DNA of 64,000 bases from Epiperipatus broadwayi (GCA_028023455.1 JAQFVV010006273.1:1612001-1676000), one strand, 5' to 3'. Counted from the stretch's first letter, positions 37,184 through 49,037 are shown. Numbers and translations: made by a program. The notes: generated by a model not told the origin, from the sequence alone.

Positions 37184-38997
37184 TGTAACGGTATACATAG
37201 GCTGTTACAATATTTTAAAATTAAAATAAAAATGATCATAAATAAAAATTGATTTTATTAAAAACTAAAAGCCAAAATTAAAAGAGTTGTGTTTAATGTA
37301 TATAGATTGTACAGATGGAAAACTTTAAAAACTATTTTAAAAATAAAAGTATTTGAAAGTATTTTTTTTGTAAAAAAAATGAAAGATTGATATTTTTTAA
37401 AATAGAAATAAATTATTTCTATCATGTTTAATCTTAGAAAATGGAAATGTTTGTTATATTAATTAAATGATTGTTTTAAAGCAAACTAGCCCTTGGGGCA
37501 CTTAAATAATTAAAAGATCAGATAAGAGAATAAAAAAATTAGCTTGACCAATGCAAACACAAAGCCACAGCACGGACCAAAAATTGAACATTAGAAGCAG
37601 TGACATCATGTTTTATCGATACCTGAAAATGCTGATAAGCTATAAAAGTGTAAAAGGCTATTAATTTATCTATAAACTGTAGCTATATTGTGGACTATGA
37701 TGTAGGAGTCTGCAGTAGATTTAATTTCCAGACAACCAGCTGAGGCCTCCAGATGACGGTTCTTGACCAACTGAATGGCAAGTAGTGGCTCCATTTCAAA
37801 GGACAAACAGTCTACAAGAGTGATCACGAAAATGGACAAAACAGACTCCGGGCAATCTACCATGGAAATTTTGTCATTATAGACTGTTTCAATATATCTT
37901 CTATAAGCAAAATAAGTTAAACTTAACTTTAAAGGAACTTATCTGACTTAAAGAAAATTTCTAAATTAATTTTATGTATAAATTGGCTAAGTTAATAATC
38001 ATTTCCATTTTTTTTTCTTTAATAATTTTGCATATTAAATTATTTTAATGTATTTAAGTTGGGTGTGGACGGCTATATAGATTTGTTAAGTTTTATATTA
38101 GTTTAAGGGAGGGTTAATCTTGGGTTAGTTGTTTCACAGTTAAATTGGGTTAATGGATTGGATATATTGGTGTAATTTGTAAATGTAATATGAAGAACTG
38201 CTACTTTCAGGATCATCTTTATGCTGCACTTAGGAAAAGTGATCCCATTCTTATCAACTATCGGAAGCAGATGTATTCCCTGCTCCTTGGATCACCCATT
38301 TAGCTTATGGAATGGGATGGTAAATTGGAAAAAAGGACTAATCCCTTCCTATGGAGTTTTCTATTTATTATTGTTCTCGCCAGACAGATGTAACATTCCT
38401 GTACTGAACGAGAGACAATTTCTTCTATATAACCATGCTGTTTAGGTGTGTATTCCTGACAGTATGGTACTGTGCTGTCATATTCATGCTGCATTGAATA
38501 CATGAATATATCAGATAGATTGGTGTTGGTTCGACTGCAAACTTTTGGCTTAGGGTTAAATAAGGGTTATAGAATATTTTCTTTTTCAAACGAATCTGTA
38601 GCATATCTTTACTCAACATTATAAAACAAACTTATTAAAATCCATGTGTGCGAATTTCTGAAATTTAAATTTTAAATATAAAAATAAATTTAAGATCATC
38701 TTTATTCCTCAATTTTTAAATATTTATATATGCATCAATAAATCCTTTTGTGTGTGCTAGTTCTGGCAGTAGCTTATTTATTTTTTTAAGTCTTTATTAA
38801 AATATATTTTAAGAAGGATTTATATTAAATCTCTGCATCTCCATGAGCTAGTGGCACGGGTTAATGGTCATAATAAAACAAAATTGGATCTTAACAGTAC
38901 GTATCTGCCTACTATATAAATTTTCCAGGTTCCAATAGCCTGGTGGTGCCCTTGTATGGCAGATATGGTAAGACTCAAAATTTTCCTGACTGTTATA
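37184..38997 (+). mobile_element. Solo LTR F (plus orientation)
   Basis: A 1,814-bp insertion in the left arm of the PLE foldback, bounded by the 4-bp direct repeat ATAC (37180-37183 and 38998-39001). It starts TGTAACGGTA and ends CTGTTATA, the TG...TA form shared with LTRs E and G. A TATA box lies at 37641-37648 (TATAAAAG), about 460 bases from the start, leaving a long R-U5. There is no coding content; the small open stretches at 37666-37863 and 38221-38619 have no family resemblance. It is most easily explained as LTR-LTR recombination of a complete element. Confidence 0.8.
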
Positions 38998-39158
38998 ATA
39001 CATACACATATATACACTTATCTTTTAGTACTAATAACCCTACAAAACCAATAATAACGATACCAACACAAGGTTAACCCCGCAGACCTATTTAAATTAG
39101 ATTTTCTTTTTAATTAATATTGCTTTTTTAAATTTTCCTATCTCATTAGTAGATCCTA

Positions 39159-39341
39159 TTATTTTAATACTACCTCAAATACATGCCCTGTTTCCATAGT
39201 ATGCAAATAAATTGGTGACTTTTTGTCATTTCTATGTTGAGTTAACCTTGCAAAAATTGAATTCTTCATCTCACCTACATATTTAGTCCTTATTATTCCT
39301 ACAATATGGGGTATATAGGTAGATTGTAGATATTGTAGCAA
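39159..39341 (-). pseudogene. PLE GIY-YIG endonuclease fragment, left arm
   Basis: It reads TKYVGEMKNSIFARLTQHRN then DKKSPIYLHTMETGHVFE. YVG is the YIG half-motif and the Arg of ARLTQH the conserved helix arginine; the GIY half-motif is missing at the centre of the foldback. It mirrors the ORF at 39349-39597. Confidence 0.75.
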
Positions 39342-39348
39342 TAATAAG

Positions 39349-39597
39349 ATGAGGATTAAATATGTAGGTGAGATGAAGAATTCAATTTTTACAAGGTTAA
39401 CTCAACATAGATATGACAAAAAGTCACCAATTTATTTGCATACTATAGAAACAGGGCATGCATTTGAGAAAGATAGTATTAAAATGATAGGATATACTAA
39501 TAAAAGAAGGCATAGGAAAATAAAAGAAGCAATATTAATTAAGAAGATAAAACATAATTTAAATAGGGATGGGAGGTTAAGAACCTTGTGTTGGTAG
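39349..39597 (+). pseudogene. PLE GIY-YIG endonuclease fragment, right arm
   Basis: It encodes IKYVGEMKNSIFTRLTQHRY, then SPIYLHTIETGHAFEKDSIK, RRHRKIKEAILIKKIKHNLN and RDG. This is the C-terminal half of a PLE endonuclease, close to the element at 9590-9889. It is open for 82 codons but lacks the GIY half and any RT, so it cannot be a functional protein alone. The reading turns away from the foldback centre at 39308-39329. Confidence 0.75.
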
Positions 39598-40023
39598 GGT
39601 TATTAGTACTAAAAGATAAGTGTATGTATCTATATATGTGTATATATATTATGTATATAGGAATATATAGAATACGAAAATAAAAATAAGTTTTGAAAAT
39701 AATACTAGTTTCATAGGGTTATTAATAATAATAGAATAAGTATGTTAAAAGTTTTAATATGTGGATATAGGTAAAGACTTGTAAATATTGTTAATAAATA
39801 TAAAGGTTTGTAAGATTTAATTTTTTCAAATTACAATTATACATTTTTATAAAATTGATAACAGAGGGAGTTGTTTTAAAGTGATAAAAAGATAGAAAAT
39901 TCGAAAATCCATTATTTTAAAGCAGAGGAGGTTTGAAAAGGTACGTATTATTGAAGAGAATAAAATATAAATTATTAAATAAAGAATAAAAATAGAAATA
40001 ATAAAAAGTTTAAAAAATTAAAA

Positions 40024-40037
40024 TTATAGATATTAAA
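40024..40037 (+). repeat. Target site duplication of foldback copy 1, left
   Basis: TTATAGATATTAAA occurs here and at 40426-40439; the uninterrupted left arm of the PLE has the site once. The first four bases could belong to the element end, so the duplication is 10-14 bp. Confidence 0.8.
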
Positions 40038-40425
40038 TATATAGGGTATATGAGCACAGACTCAGATGACCCATCACTCTCCACTCTATCTAATAACAGA
40101 TTTTCAATTGGATGGATGGTTGAAGAGTTGGAGTGTGTAGTAGATTGGAGCCTGTCCATTAAAGTATGAAGTTTGTCTTATCTTAATATATATCTGAGCA
40201 CTTATAGTATATATGTGTGGGAGATGATAATCTGGACCAACTGATGATTGCTGGTTTAGCATGAAATACGTATATTGGTGATTATTTATCTTTTCAGCAT
40301 ATATGTGCTTGAGTGTATCGGTGTTATTAGATAGAGTGGAAAGTGATGGGTCATCTGAGAGTCTGTGCTCATATACTCTATATATTACATATATGACACA
40401 GGTATAGAATAAGCCTGTGTTTCAG
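40038..40425 (+). mobile_element. Foldback retroposon-like element with internal hammerhead ribozyme
   Basis: A 388-bp insertion in the right arm of the PLE foldback. The ends are inverted repeats of about 61 bp (40038-40098 and 40322-40384), starting TATATAGGGTATATGAGCAC, with two mismatches and a 2-base gap. A 41-bp tail follows, with a short hairpin (ACACAGG/CCTGTGT) and ending TTTCAG. The interior holds a hammerhead ribozyme motif (40226-40286). There is no coding capacity. Retroposon-length target duplications and a ribozyme recall animal retrozymes and other PLE-dependent small elements. A shorter relative lies at 20745-20922. Confidence 0.8.
40226..40286 (+). ncRNA. Type I hammerhead ribozyme motif
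   Basis: Core: CTGATGA at 40241-40247, GAAA at 40263-40266, and TA before the predicted cleavage between 40274 and 40275. Helix I: CCAA (40237-40240) with TTGG (40275-40278), and beyond an internal loop AATC (40229-40232) with GATT (40280-40283). Helix II: TGCT (40249-40252) with AGCA (40258-40261), but a U-U pair at the usual G-C position next to the core. Helix III is minimal: two pairs closing loop ACGT. Short helix III is typical of retroelement hammerheads, which are known to work better as dimers. Confidence 0.7.
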
Positions 40426-40439
40426 TTATAGATATTAAA
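40426..40439 (+). repeat. Target site duplication of foldback copy 1, right
   Basis: Second copy of TTATAGATATTAAA; the PLE right arm resumes here. Confidence 0.8.
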
Positions 40440-40957
40440 GTATAAGAGATATTATTTATTAGATAATAATTAAACAATATAGATAGTAAGAAACAATGAA
40501 AGGCAAATTATAAAATAATATTAATAAAGAAGTAATGACAGGGTAATATTTAAAAAATGTTTTAAAAAATTAAAAGTAAAAATAAAATAGTTTTTAAAAG
40601 GTAATAATGTTAAGAAATTATCCATTGGATGTATTTTTGTATATTTTATATATATATGTAAGTTGTGTATATATATATGGATGTGTATTTATATATGTAT
40701 ATGTAGATTTGTATATAAATGTCTATGGGTGTATGTGTATCTGTGTATATATATATGTTTAAAGGATATATATGCATATATTTGGATATGCATATCTATA
40801 TATAGATGTAGGTATGGATTTTATATATATGTCTATGGGTGGTGTAGATCTATATGTATGTAGGGGATGCATGTGTATATTTTGACATGCATATGTATAT
40901 TTTTTATATATGTGAAGTGATGGTTATGTATTTATATTATATTCAAATATTGTAGCT

Positions 40958-40985
40958 CTGTTGATGACTGCTGGACAGTTGAAAC
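40958..40985 (+). ncRNA. Hammerhead-like core in right arm of PLE foldback (mutated)
   Basis: CTGTTGA in place of CTGATGA, then a GACTG/CAGTT stem, then GAAAC. The A-to-T change in the first core block should impair activity. It mirrors the intact core at 34544-34571. Confidence 0.4.
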
Positions 40986-41112
40986 TGTAAGGAAAATAAG
41001 TTTTTAAGAAAATTTGTTTGCATTGAAGTGTATATGAAAGAAGTTATTTTAAGCGATATATAAATGAAGATATGCAAAGAAAGTAAAAGAGAAAAATAAG
41101 AGTATATACTTC

Positions 41113-41125
41113 TATATTTTATTGT
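41113..41125 (+). repeat. Target site duplication of large PLE foldback, right
   Basis: Second copy of TATATTTTATTGT. About 50 bases lie between the end of the inverted arm and this repeat, as in the short PLE at 9231-10543. Confidence 0.75.
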
Positions 41126-42678
41126 CTGATCTTCTATTACCAAGGTTTCCAGCAGGTCTTCAAAAGCATACAAATAATGAATATGAACAGTTTTATAGTA
41201 TCAGTTATAAAATTAAACTGAATATTTTTCTCCGGAAATAGATATGTCTGAAAATAATTAAATAAAAGTAGAAAACTCTAAACCATAAAACTTTATGTGC
41301 AATGTAGCAATCCTTAATAGATTCAATTGGTAAGTATATAGGTTCGGCTCTATATCAAAAATAATTTAATAGTCTCCAAATTCTTGTGGGAAATTTGAAA
41401 ATCTAAATATTATGGACAAATGTTAGAGCCATAATTAAACATTATTAAAAAATCTGATTTTCTATAATTTTGAGGGTTTTTTTTTTATAATGGAGATAAA
41501 AATTTATATTAAAGATAAAGAAATTCAAAATAAAATATATTTGTACACAAATAAAAACTATAATAGCTTAATGATAATGTGTTAAATCATAAAACTAACG
41601 AATTTCTCATTATTATCAAAACTTAATAATCCTATCAGAATGGCAAAATATTTCTTTAAAAAATATTTGTAATAAAAGAATATGAACTAAGAGTATTAAA
41701 ATTATACAAAAAATAAAATTCAGTATTATGTTACTAATCAATGGTATTAGATGACAATAAAACCAGAACTCTATCATCAAGTTCTGTGCAAAGGGACAGA
41801 AGGTTCTTATATTCATTTGTATCATCAAGTAGCCATCTTTTACTTTTAAACTGTTAAGTATCTGACATGAAATTTTAAATTTTTTAAGGTTTTTAAATCA
41901 AACTAATGTATTTACAATTATATCTATATAATATAGATTTGCACCATTAGTTCATCAACTAATATATTTTAATAATCTCTACTGTATGTTAACTGAAGGT
42001 AACCTTGATTTTTTACTAGATGATTTTTGTGAACAAGAATTTATGTAATCTCCTTTTTTTTTTTAATGATCATAGATTAAAATAGTATCAGAATATTTTG
42101 AAATTTCTCTTTTTATATATGCTTACAATTATATAACTACAAGTGACTTTTTTTTTATAATTTGATGGCCTGATCTTTAGTTCTCAATTGCCACATTTAG
42201 CTATGAATGTTTGCTCCCTTATTTCCATAATATATCTTTAAATATCTCGTAATACATGTTTGTATGTTGAATCATAACAGCATTTGTCTACACCAAATCT
42301 TGTATTATATTAAGCAAATTTAAACATTAAAATTATATTTAAGTGAAACTGGCAAGAAGTGCTGAGTATATTTATATTTTGAAGCAGTCAATGTCTAATC
42401 ATATCGAGCTTCATGCTTCGCCAGCCATACTAACCTCCTATGGGGCTTGCAATTCAGACCTTGCCATAGATATATGTCATTCACCCACACACTATTATAA
42501 AAATTAAAGAAAAGCTAGAAAAAGATTTAGTGAAAACCAAAATGGTAGTGTGCGTGATGCATATATATTATACTGGTTCATCCCTACCCGGATAAGATGA
42601 GCATGTGCACATATCGAACATGAAAAAATATGGTGGCATGCCAGGATAGGAAGTAATTTTAAATCTTTTTATGATAGT
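41126..42678. other. No gene recognised
   Basis: AT-rich sequence, slightly more balanced near 42400-42660. No exon, LTR end or repeat identified. Confidence 0.35.
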
Positions 42679-44900
42679 TGTGATGCAGTCATCAGGATGT
42701 TTATAAAAGTATTGACTCTTACATACCTTTGAAAGATATAGTTTAATTTCAATCCTTTATGCCACTCCCAGAAGGAAAAAGATTAATTCCTCCTGAAAGG
42801 ATATGTAAGGCCAATAATGATATGAAATATAATGAAACAGACAAAATCTAATAAATATAAACACCCCAATGACCAAAGATTTAAATCCTGATAAGTGAGT
42901 ATCCCATATGCTAGCTCAGTGTTCTCTTTATCCTAGGTAAATAAATGGGAATCGCAAAACTCGTGTAATTATTTTAAAGAAAGAAATATGAATAAATTAT
43001 CAAAGCAGTAAGGCGGTTCTATAATTATTAAACAAATATTTATTGAACCCCGTATCCCTTCACCAATTACAAAGATAAATACAATAATAATAAACCCCAA
43101 TGTAGAGAAAAAAATGTATGATAATATAATAGTTATTTTTTATAAAGAAATATAATGTTAAAACATAAAGAAAAGAATCAGCTAGTGAGAAAGTGGTCTG
43201 AGAATCATAAACTCTCACACAAATATATTTTTTAAAGACTGAATAGTAATTAAAATGAGATTATCTTAACGAAAGAAATACACAAATAAAAGATCTATAT
43301 TATACATTGTTATTTATATGAAATTAATAGAATAAAAAATATATGGGTACCACATAAAATCTATCGTACTTCTCTGGGTTTTGAGTAGGCCACGTATCTG
43401 TTCATCCAGGATGGCAGGGACTTCTCTTTAACATGGCATCATTTGGCAGCTTTCATAATCATTTGATGGCAGGAGCGGAGCTGGACGGACACGCTGGTTG
43501 GGGTTCCTACCCCATCACCATTTCACTAACGCGAGTATACTTGGGTTTTAAATATCAGCACCTCCCAGTAAACACAGTTCTGTGCTGCACTAATAATAAT
43601 TGGCTAATTGGAAACCATCTTGAAGTTTGTCTGCATATGACATATATAGAACTTGAACGGCTGACTGTCTACTTCTGTATGTTTTACTCCAACTCTATGT
43701 TTGAGCAAGCAAGTTCAAAGAAATCCAATAAGTTAACATGAGAGTGAATTATTGACTGCTTCAATGAGTGAATGATTGACTCTGAGAGAGCGAGAGTGAA
43801 TAACTGTCCGAATCCTCCAAACACCTGGTAAACAGCTTATATAACCCACTCATTACAATCCCAATCTAGGTACCCCTCTGAAAAACATTTAATTAGTTAA
43901 TTTTGACTTTTGTTAATGGATCCATACAATGCACTAACCATTTCTATGTAACCCCCTAATTAATCTCCAGAATTTTTATTTTTAATTAAATTTTCTTTCT
44001 ACTCCAACCATTATCTGATTCAACAAAAAAAGAAAAAATATTTGACTATATAAGATATTTTCTGATAATCAGATTACACTTAAAATATATTTTTAATTAA
44101 ATTAGATATCTTTCTCCACCCGCATTAACATAAATTTCAACAAACTCTTGTCAAGTTAAAATATTTGATAATTAAAAAAAAAAGAAACAAAATTACTTAT
44201 GTACTAAAAATATAATTGCCTTTAGGCTTTTCTTAAATTTAGAACAATGACTTTGTAGAAAAAAATAACTAGTAAAACTTTTGATTTTAAAACTTATGTA
44301 TTTGTTGGAACATTTAAATATTTCCCTTTGCTTTTCTTTTTATAAGCATTTAACAAAAAAAATACAAATTACGTATAAACATCTCTTTGTGTTTATTTAA
44401 AAAAAAAAAGGAACATAAAAAGTATAATAAAAATTTATTATAAACATATAGCTAATATGCTAACACATCTAATTATAAATTGTAAGCCTTAACTATTGGC
44501 TTTTCTTGTGTGTGAAAGTATATGATATATCCACAGATATCTCACTTATTTTATAACGTGACTTAATTTTAATTTATATAGATGGTACGTACCCTCCCCT
44601 CTAATGGCTTTATCGCATATTCTCGGCCATTTGCTTACATAATACCATCTTATGCTTGGCCATACGAAGTTTGCCTGTCATAATATATATATATATGAAC
44701 GTAGCAATGATTTATTAATATTTATTGCTGAAAACTAACATTTCTTTATATGTTAACAATATTTTTTTATATATGTATTTTAATTAAAATGTTGGAATTT
44801 AAAAACAAAAAGAAAAATGGGGAAGGCTCGAAATACTTTTGAAATCATTAACAAGCTTAAACGATATTTATCTGTAGTCAGATTATTTTCACTAATTAGA
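42679..44900 (-). mobile_element. LTR D, probable solo LTR (right edge unresolved)
   Basis: The minus strand has a TATA box, GGTTATATAAG at 43836-43846, a CT/GA-rich leader, AATAAA near 43037, and an end reading TGACTGCATCACA at 42679, close in form to the ends of LTRs A, B and C. Spacing from AATAAA to the end is about 360 bases, like A, B and E. The 102-codon open stretch at 43433-43741 lies in R-U5 and looks like chance. No target duplication was found, so the right edge is approximate. Confidence 0.45.
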
Positions 44901-46948
44901 ACTAAAATTTAATTAAAATTATGAGGAATCTTTTTGTTACTTCGTTTGCAAATCTTTACAAATATCCAAAATGGTATTTCGAGCCTTATCTTTTTTTTTT
45001 TTTTTTACTAATTAAATATTTTTTTTGCCAAGAGATTACAGGGATAGGTGTGGCAAGTGTAATTAGCATTCTTAGGGGGATTATATATGTATACAAGAGC
45101 CCATAGAACAAAAGAAATCAGTAATTAAACTTTGAGTTAGTTAGTAAATTCTTTCAGAATGTTAGAGTTGGTAGTTTTTCCAGAGAAATTGATTCATCAT
45201 TCCATTTTAAGAAGTCAGGACAAGTTCGGCGCTATGAACTTTGAGTAGAGGAAATCCAGTACCTTTTTCTTCTGTACTTCTCAGAGACTGCCTCCTGCTG
45301 CCATGTACCATCTATCTGACTGGCAGCACAAAATGATTATCTGAGTGCTGACTCTGCCTGCTATGCTGTGCTTTCTTGAGGTAACCTCATTCCATGTAGA
45401 GCTGCTTTAATTTAAATCCCTTTTGTAATTCCTAATAAGATGTAGTAAAACCTTTGTACTTTAATTTGCATATTAATATAAATTTCTGTTAAGTATGCTC
45501 TTAAACCCTCTCTGTAAACCCTTACTAGTATAATGTAATTCTAACTATGCCCTTTAATGCTTATTTATGTTATATAGCTTTGTGCGGTTCCATTAAATGT
45601 TTGACTTATTTTGTTCAATCTCTATATATATATATAATTTACTCTAATATGCCAATACTGCACAAACTCATGAGTCTGAAAAAGAGGGGGGAAATAATTG
45701 TTTAATTTGGAAAGAAGCAGGGGCTTCATTTGAAATCTATCAATAAAGTTTTGCTTATCTTAAATAAAAATCACTCGCTAGTTTGGTTTCATTTTAAATT
45801 CTTGAAGTTTAGTTAAAATCTTTTGCTGTGGATGAAGGATGCTAAATTTACTGCTTTGAATTTGTCTTAAAAAAAATGACATTTTTAAAAGATTGCTCAC
45901 TTTATAATTAGAACCATCCCTTCTTGCTGTGGCCTTGAGGGATAATCCTAGCAGTTAATGCGTATATGGGAATTGAAATTGAATATAAATTTTGTTAGTT
46001 TAATGCTATAAAAAAAAGTTATTATTCATTATAATTTGTCAAATGATTCAGAATTTAAAACAGATCATTGCACAGAGGTTAGATTATTTCAATGCTTTAA
46101 AATAATGTATCTATTGACTATGTGATATCTAATAATGTTGCTGGCATACATTTTATCTTATTATATTTTATCTTTTTCATTTTGTTGTCATGTGGGAACT
46201 TCGGAAGTCCAAAGCTGCCTTCGTATCTTTCTCCAAACCATTCGTAATTAGAAATACGCTACTTTCTGTGGAATGTGAGGTTTTGATTGCTGCAGATGAC
46301 CATACAGTCAGCTCTGGGCCTTCAAACCCAGCCTCTCCATCGGTACCGTTTCATTAGAACGCATGAACGTACCAAACCTAAATTCATTTCAAATGTTCTT
46401 CTAAAATGATAAAATATCCAGAACTACTGTGATGACCAGATTTCTTTATTGTATGCTAGTACCGTTACTCTTCTCGTCAATTTGATCATCTGTCTTATCT
46501 TAGTCGCAATGATGTGTTGAAAATAATGATTCATTTTGTAAAATACATTCAGTTCGTTGAGTTAAACTGCTTTCGTTTAAAATCATTATCAATTCCCATA
46601 GATGTAAATCAATTTGTATTAATGATTGTATAACTTATTTATTCGTGTAAATGTAGCGCATTGTTTGTTCAATATATATAAATTCCAAAGACGTCTTTTC
46701 CAAACTATGCCAGTAAAAACATATATAACAATTTTCATAAGGTAGATAAATGATTAAGATTGTATATTTTTGCCTGATTATAAAATCATTTACTATTAAA
46801 TCACAAAGTGCCCTTTATATCATTAATCATCTAAATCTGTCATGATCTTTTATATTTGTTTTATGCATCCACAGTATTTTATCTGTAAACATGTTTAAAT
46901 TGGCATATTAACCCCGCACAAGCTATAATACACGCCATAAAATTATAT
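44901..46948. other. No gene recognised; one polypurine run
   Basis: A more GC-balanced stretch at 45230-45400 and a polypurine run at about 45681-45694 (GAAAAAGAGGGGGG) hint at another decayed LTR element, but I found no paired LTR, primer site or coding remnant. Confidence 0.3.
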
Positions 46949-46952
46949 CTAT

Positions 46953-49037
46953 TGTGACAGTCAGATGATGTGTGTAGATTTAACCCAGTTCGAATACTAG
47001 GCGAAAGTACCTCAAAGCCAACCATACACGAGATATAAATCAAGAATACTTATGACCTCTGCCCATTCGCCTGTTCTCGAGGCCTGATCACAAACAAACA
47101 ACACCATCTGAGCCATGCATAAATTATTTTTCAACCGGCCACAAAGCTTAGCAACAGCGGTAGAGACATGGACGGGAAATCCTAAAGAGCTAAAAGCTAA
47201 ATGTGTAAAGTACATCAAAATATGTGTTGGTGTTTGCGTTTTGCGTGCCTGGATCATTGAAAAGTAAAAATAAAGCATTTAATATAACTAAGAAACTCAA
47301 GTTTTTGATAATTAAATAATGTTTAATTACTGGCTTTAAAATATGAATAAAGCTTTAATGGCCTCCGCTATTCCCCTCAATTATGGCAACAAACTAATTA
47401 GACAATAAAAAGAAAACAGGTTAATAGGTTTGCGGTCAAATTCTTTTCTTCCCAATTTTATTAAAAAATTCCAACTCGATCTTCTCGATAAAGTACGATA
47501 GATCATAAAACCTTTCGCAAAGCATTTCTTATGGCTTTGCGCTAAAAACCGGGTTTAAAATTAACTTAGAACGATATAGCTAAATCAAATATACGTGACT
47601 AGCTAATGGCGGACAAAAAAGAGGTGTTATCAAAAAGATCAAGTTGGCACACAAAAGAAACTGACTTGGATTTAATTAACAACATAAATAAAATTGGCAA
47701 GTGATTTCAAATGACAAAAAAATTAATTATTAAATTTAACCGCAACGAAATACTAAATATTTACAATGGTTAGTAAGGAAGAATAGCGAAGGTAAAAAGG
47801 TTACATATAGCTAGATGATCCCAAAATATATTTAAGGTTAATTCATAAAATGTTTACATAGCAAGACATATATTTCAATACAACAATAAAACTATATGAA
47901 TCAAAAGTAGCATACGAGATAGTTTAATTTAGGAGATACGATACCGTCCTTTTTCCGTGATGTTCCCTGCGGCGTCCGCGGCTTGATCCGACCGACGATA
48001 GGTGTTTGTCCGGACAATGAAAATATGAAGTATGGCTTCCATGAAAAGTTCTCCAGACACGGCATAGAGTTCATATGGTTATTGATTGGATGTTAAGGCA
48101 TTTTGGATGGTATTTAGGAACCCCGGCATAGGCAAAGCTATGATTTGCCTAGCCAAGCATATCCATTTTCCTCAAAATACGGTTGGTTTTAACTGGAGCA
48201 GGTTCCAACTTCTCCATTATTTGAAAATGACAGCTGTATAACTTTTTTTTTGAAGCACAAGCTAAATGTGAAGCAAAATCTGACGGATTTCTCCCAAGAG
48301 AAATCTGAATGCACTTTCCAGAAAGCTTGGAAATAAAACAGCAAGAAAAATCTTACTAAATCGCCTTCACAAGCAAAATCAGAATCAAACGACTCCTTCA
48401 AAAAGAAAAGTCTGAATAATTATCTCTTTTGTTCTCCCTACTATTTATACTTTCTCTGACAGCTACCTTCCATTGTTTGTATGATCTGAGATCTTGATAA
48501 GCCCCCCCTTGCTGCTTTGTTTTAAAACAACACGTTCTAAAAATAACTTCAATTTTTTACTCTAACTTTCTTACTTTAAAGTTGGAATTCTATTAATTAA
48601 AAAGCAAGAAAGAAAATGCCATCTTTAATTAGACTTGAACGACTCACTAATTAAAATATACATTCTTTCAGAAATGTTGGTGGGCTTATCTCAAAATCAA
48701 ACCATACTAAATATTTTAATAAAATTTGAACAACAATATATTTTTATTTTACAATAGAATAAGCATTTTATCTCAGCAGAATCTTGCATTAACTCATATA
48801 TATACGCTAGATGTATATATATGTTTGACTAATAGGTTAAGCAATTTTTATCAATAGAATGAAATTTATTTCAAATAAAATATTTAACTGTAATACACAT
48901 TTAATAAGCATAACTATTTTTAACTCTAATGCAAAACCCTGCTGATATTGAACTATAAACTTAATTTAGGTCTACAATATTAATTAAGTTTATAGGAAGA
49001 TGTGAAGCATGGATCGGACTTCAGATCCATTGCTTCA
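46953..49037 (-). mobile_element. Solo LTR C (minus orientation)
   Basis: A 2,085-bp unit flanked by the 4-bp repeat CTAT (46949-46952 and 49038-49041). On the minus strand it begins TGAAGCA and ends CTGACTGTCACA, the TG...CA form. A TATA box, GTATAAATAG, lies at 48441-48450, about 590 bases from the U3 end. The U3 terminus folds back on itself: GTGAAGCATGGATC near 49000 pairs with GATCCATTGCTTCAC at 49024-49038. No internal region or second LTR is present. The open stretches at 47012-47278 and 48189-48401 have no family resemblance. Confidence 0.75.

Larger units (their letters stand above)
34473..41112. mobile_element. Large Penelope-like foldback element with nested insertions
   Basis: A 6.6 kb unit between 13-bp direct repeats. 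Without four later insertions it is a nearly pure inverted repeat: the left arm is about 1.37 kb (34473-34760, 35665-36141, 36926-37183, 38998-39307), the right arm about 1.38 kb (39330-40037, 40426-41112), and the spacer only about 22 bp. Each arm carries a truncated PLE GIY-YIG endonuclease reading outward from the centre and a terminal region with a hammerhead-like core. Nested insertions: pogo-like element 34761-35664, LINE fragment 36142-36925, solo LTR 37184-38997, foldback 40038-40425. No RT is present, so the unit was not autonomous in this form. Confidence 0.75.

Noticed and set aside
40038-40425. Helitron interpretation, because of the 3' hairpin before the end
   Set aside because: Clear 10-14 bp target duplications and long terminal inverted repeats do not fit Helitrons, which make no target duplication.
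40640-40920. Dense ATATGTAT-type simple sequence and short open frame at 40663-40863
   Set aside because: It is the inverted counterpart of 34600-35860 in the PLE arm; AT microsatellite-like text, not a gene.
43433-43741. 102-codon open frame with mixed composition
   Set aside because: It lies in the R-U5 part of LTR D on the opposite strand, has no known domain and no splice or promoter support; most likely chance.
45681-45694. Polypurine run resembling an LTR-element polypurine tract
   Set aside because: No LTR start follows and no primer site or partner LTR is seen nearby.
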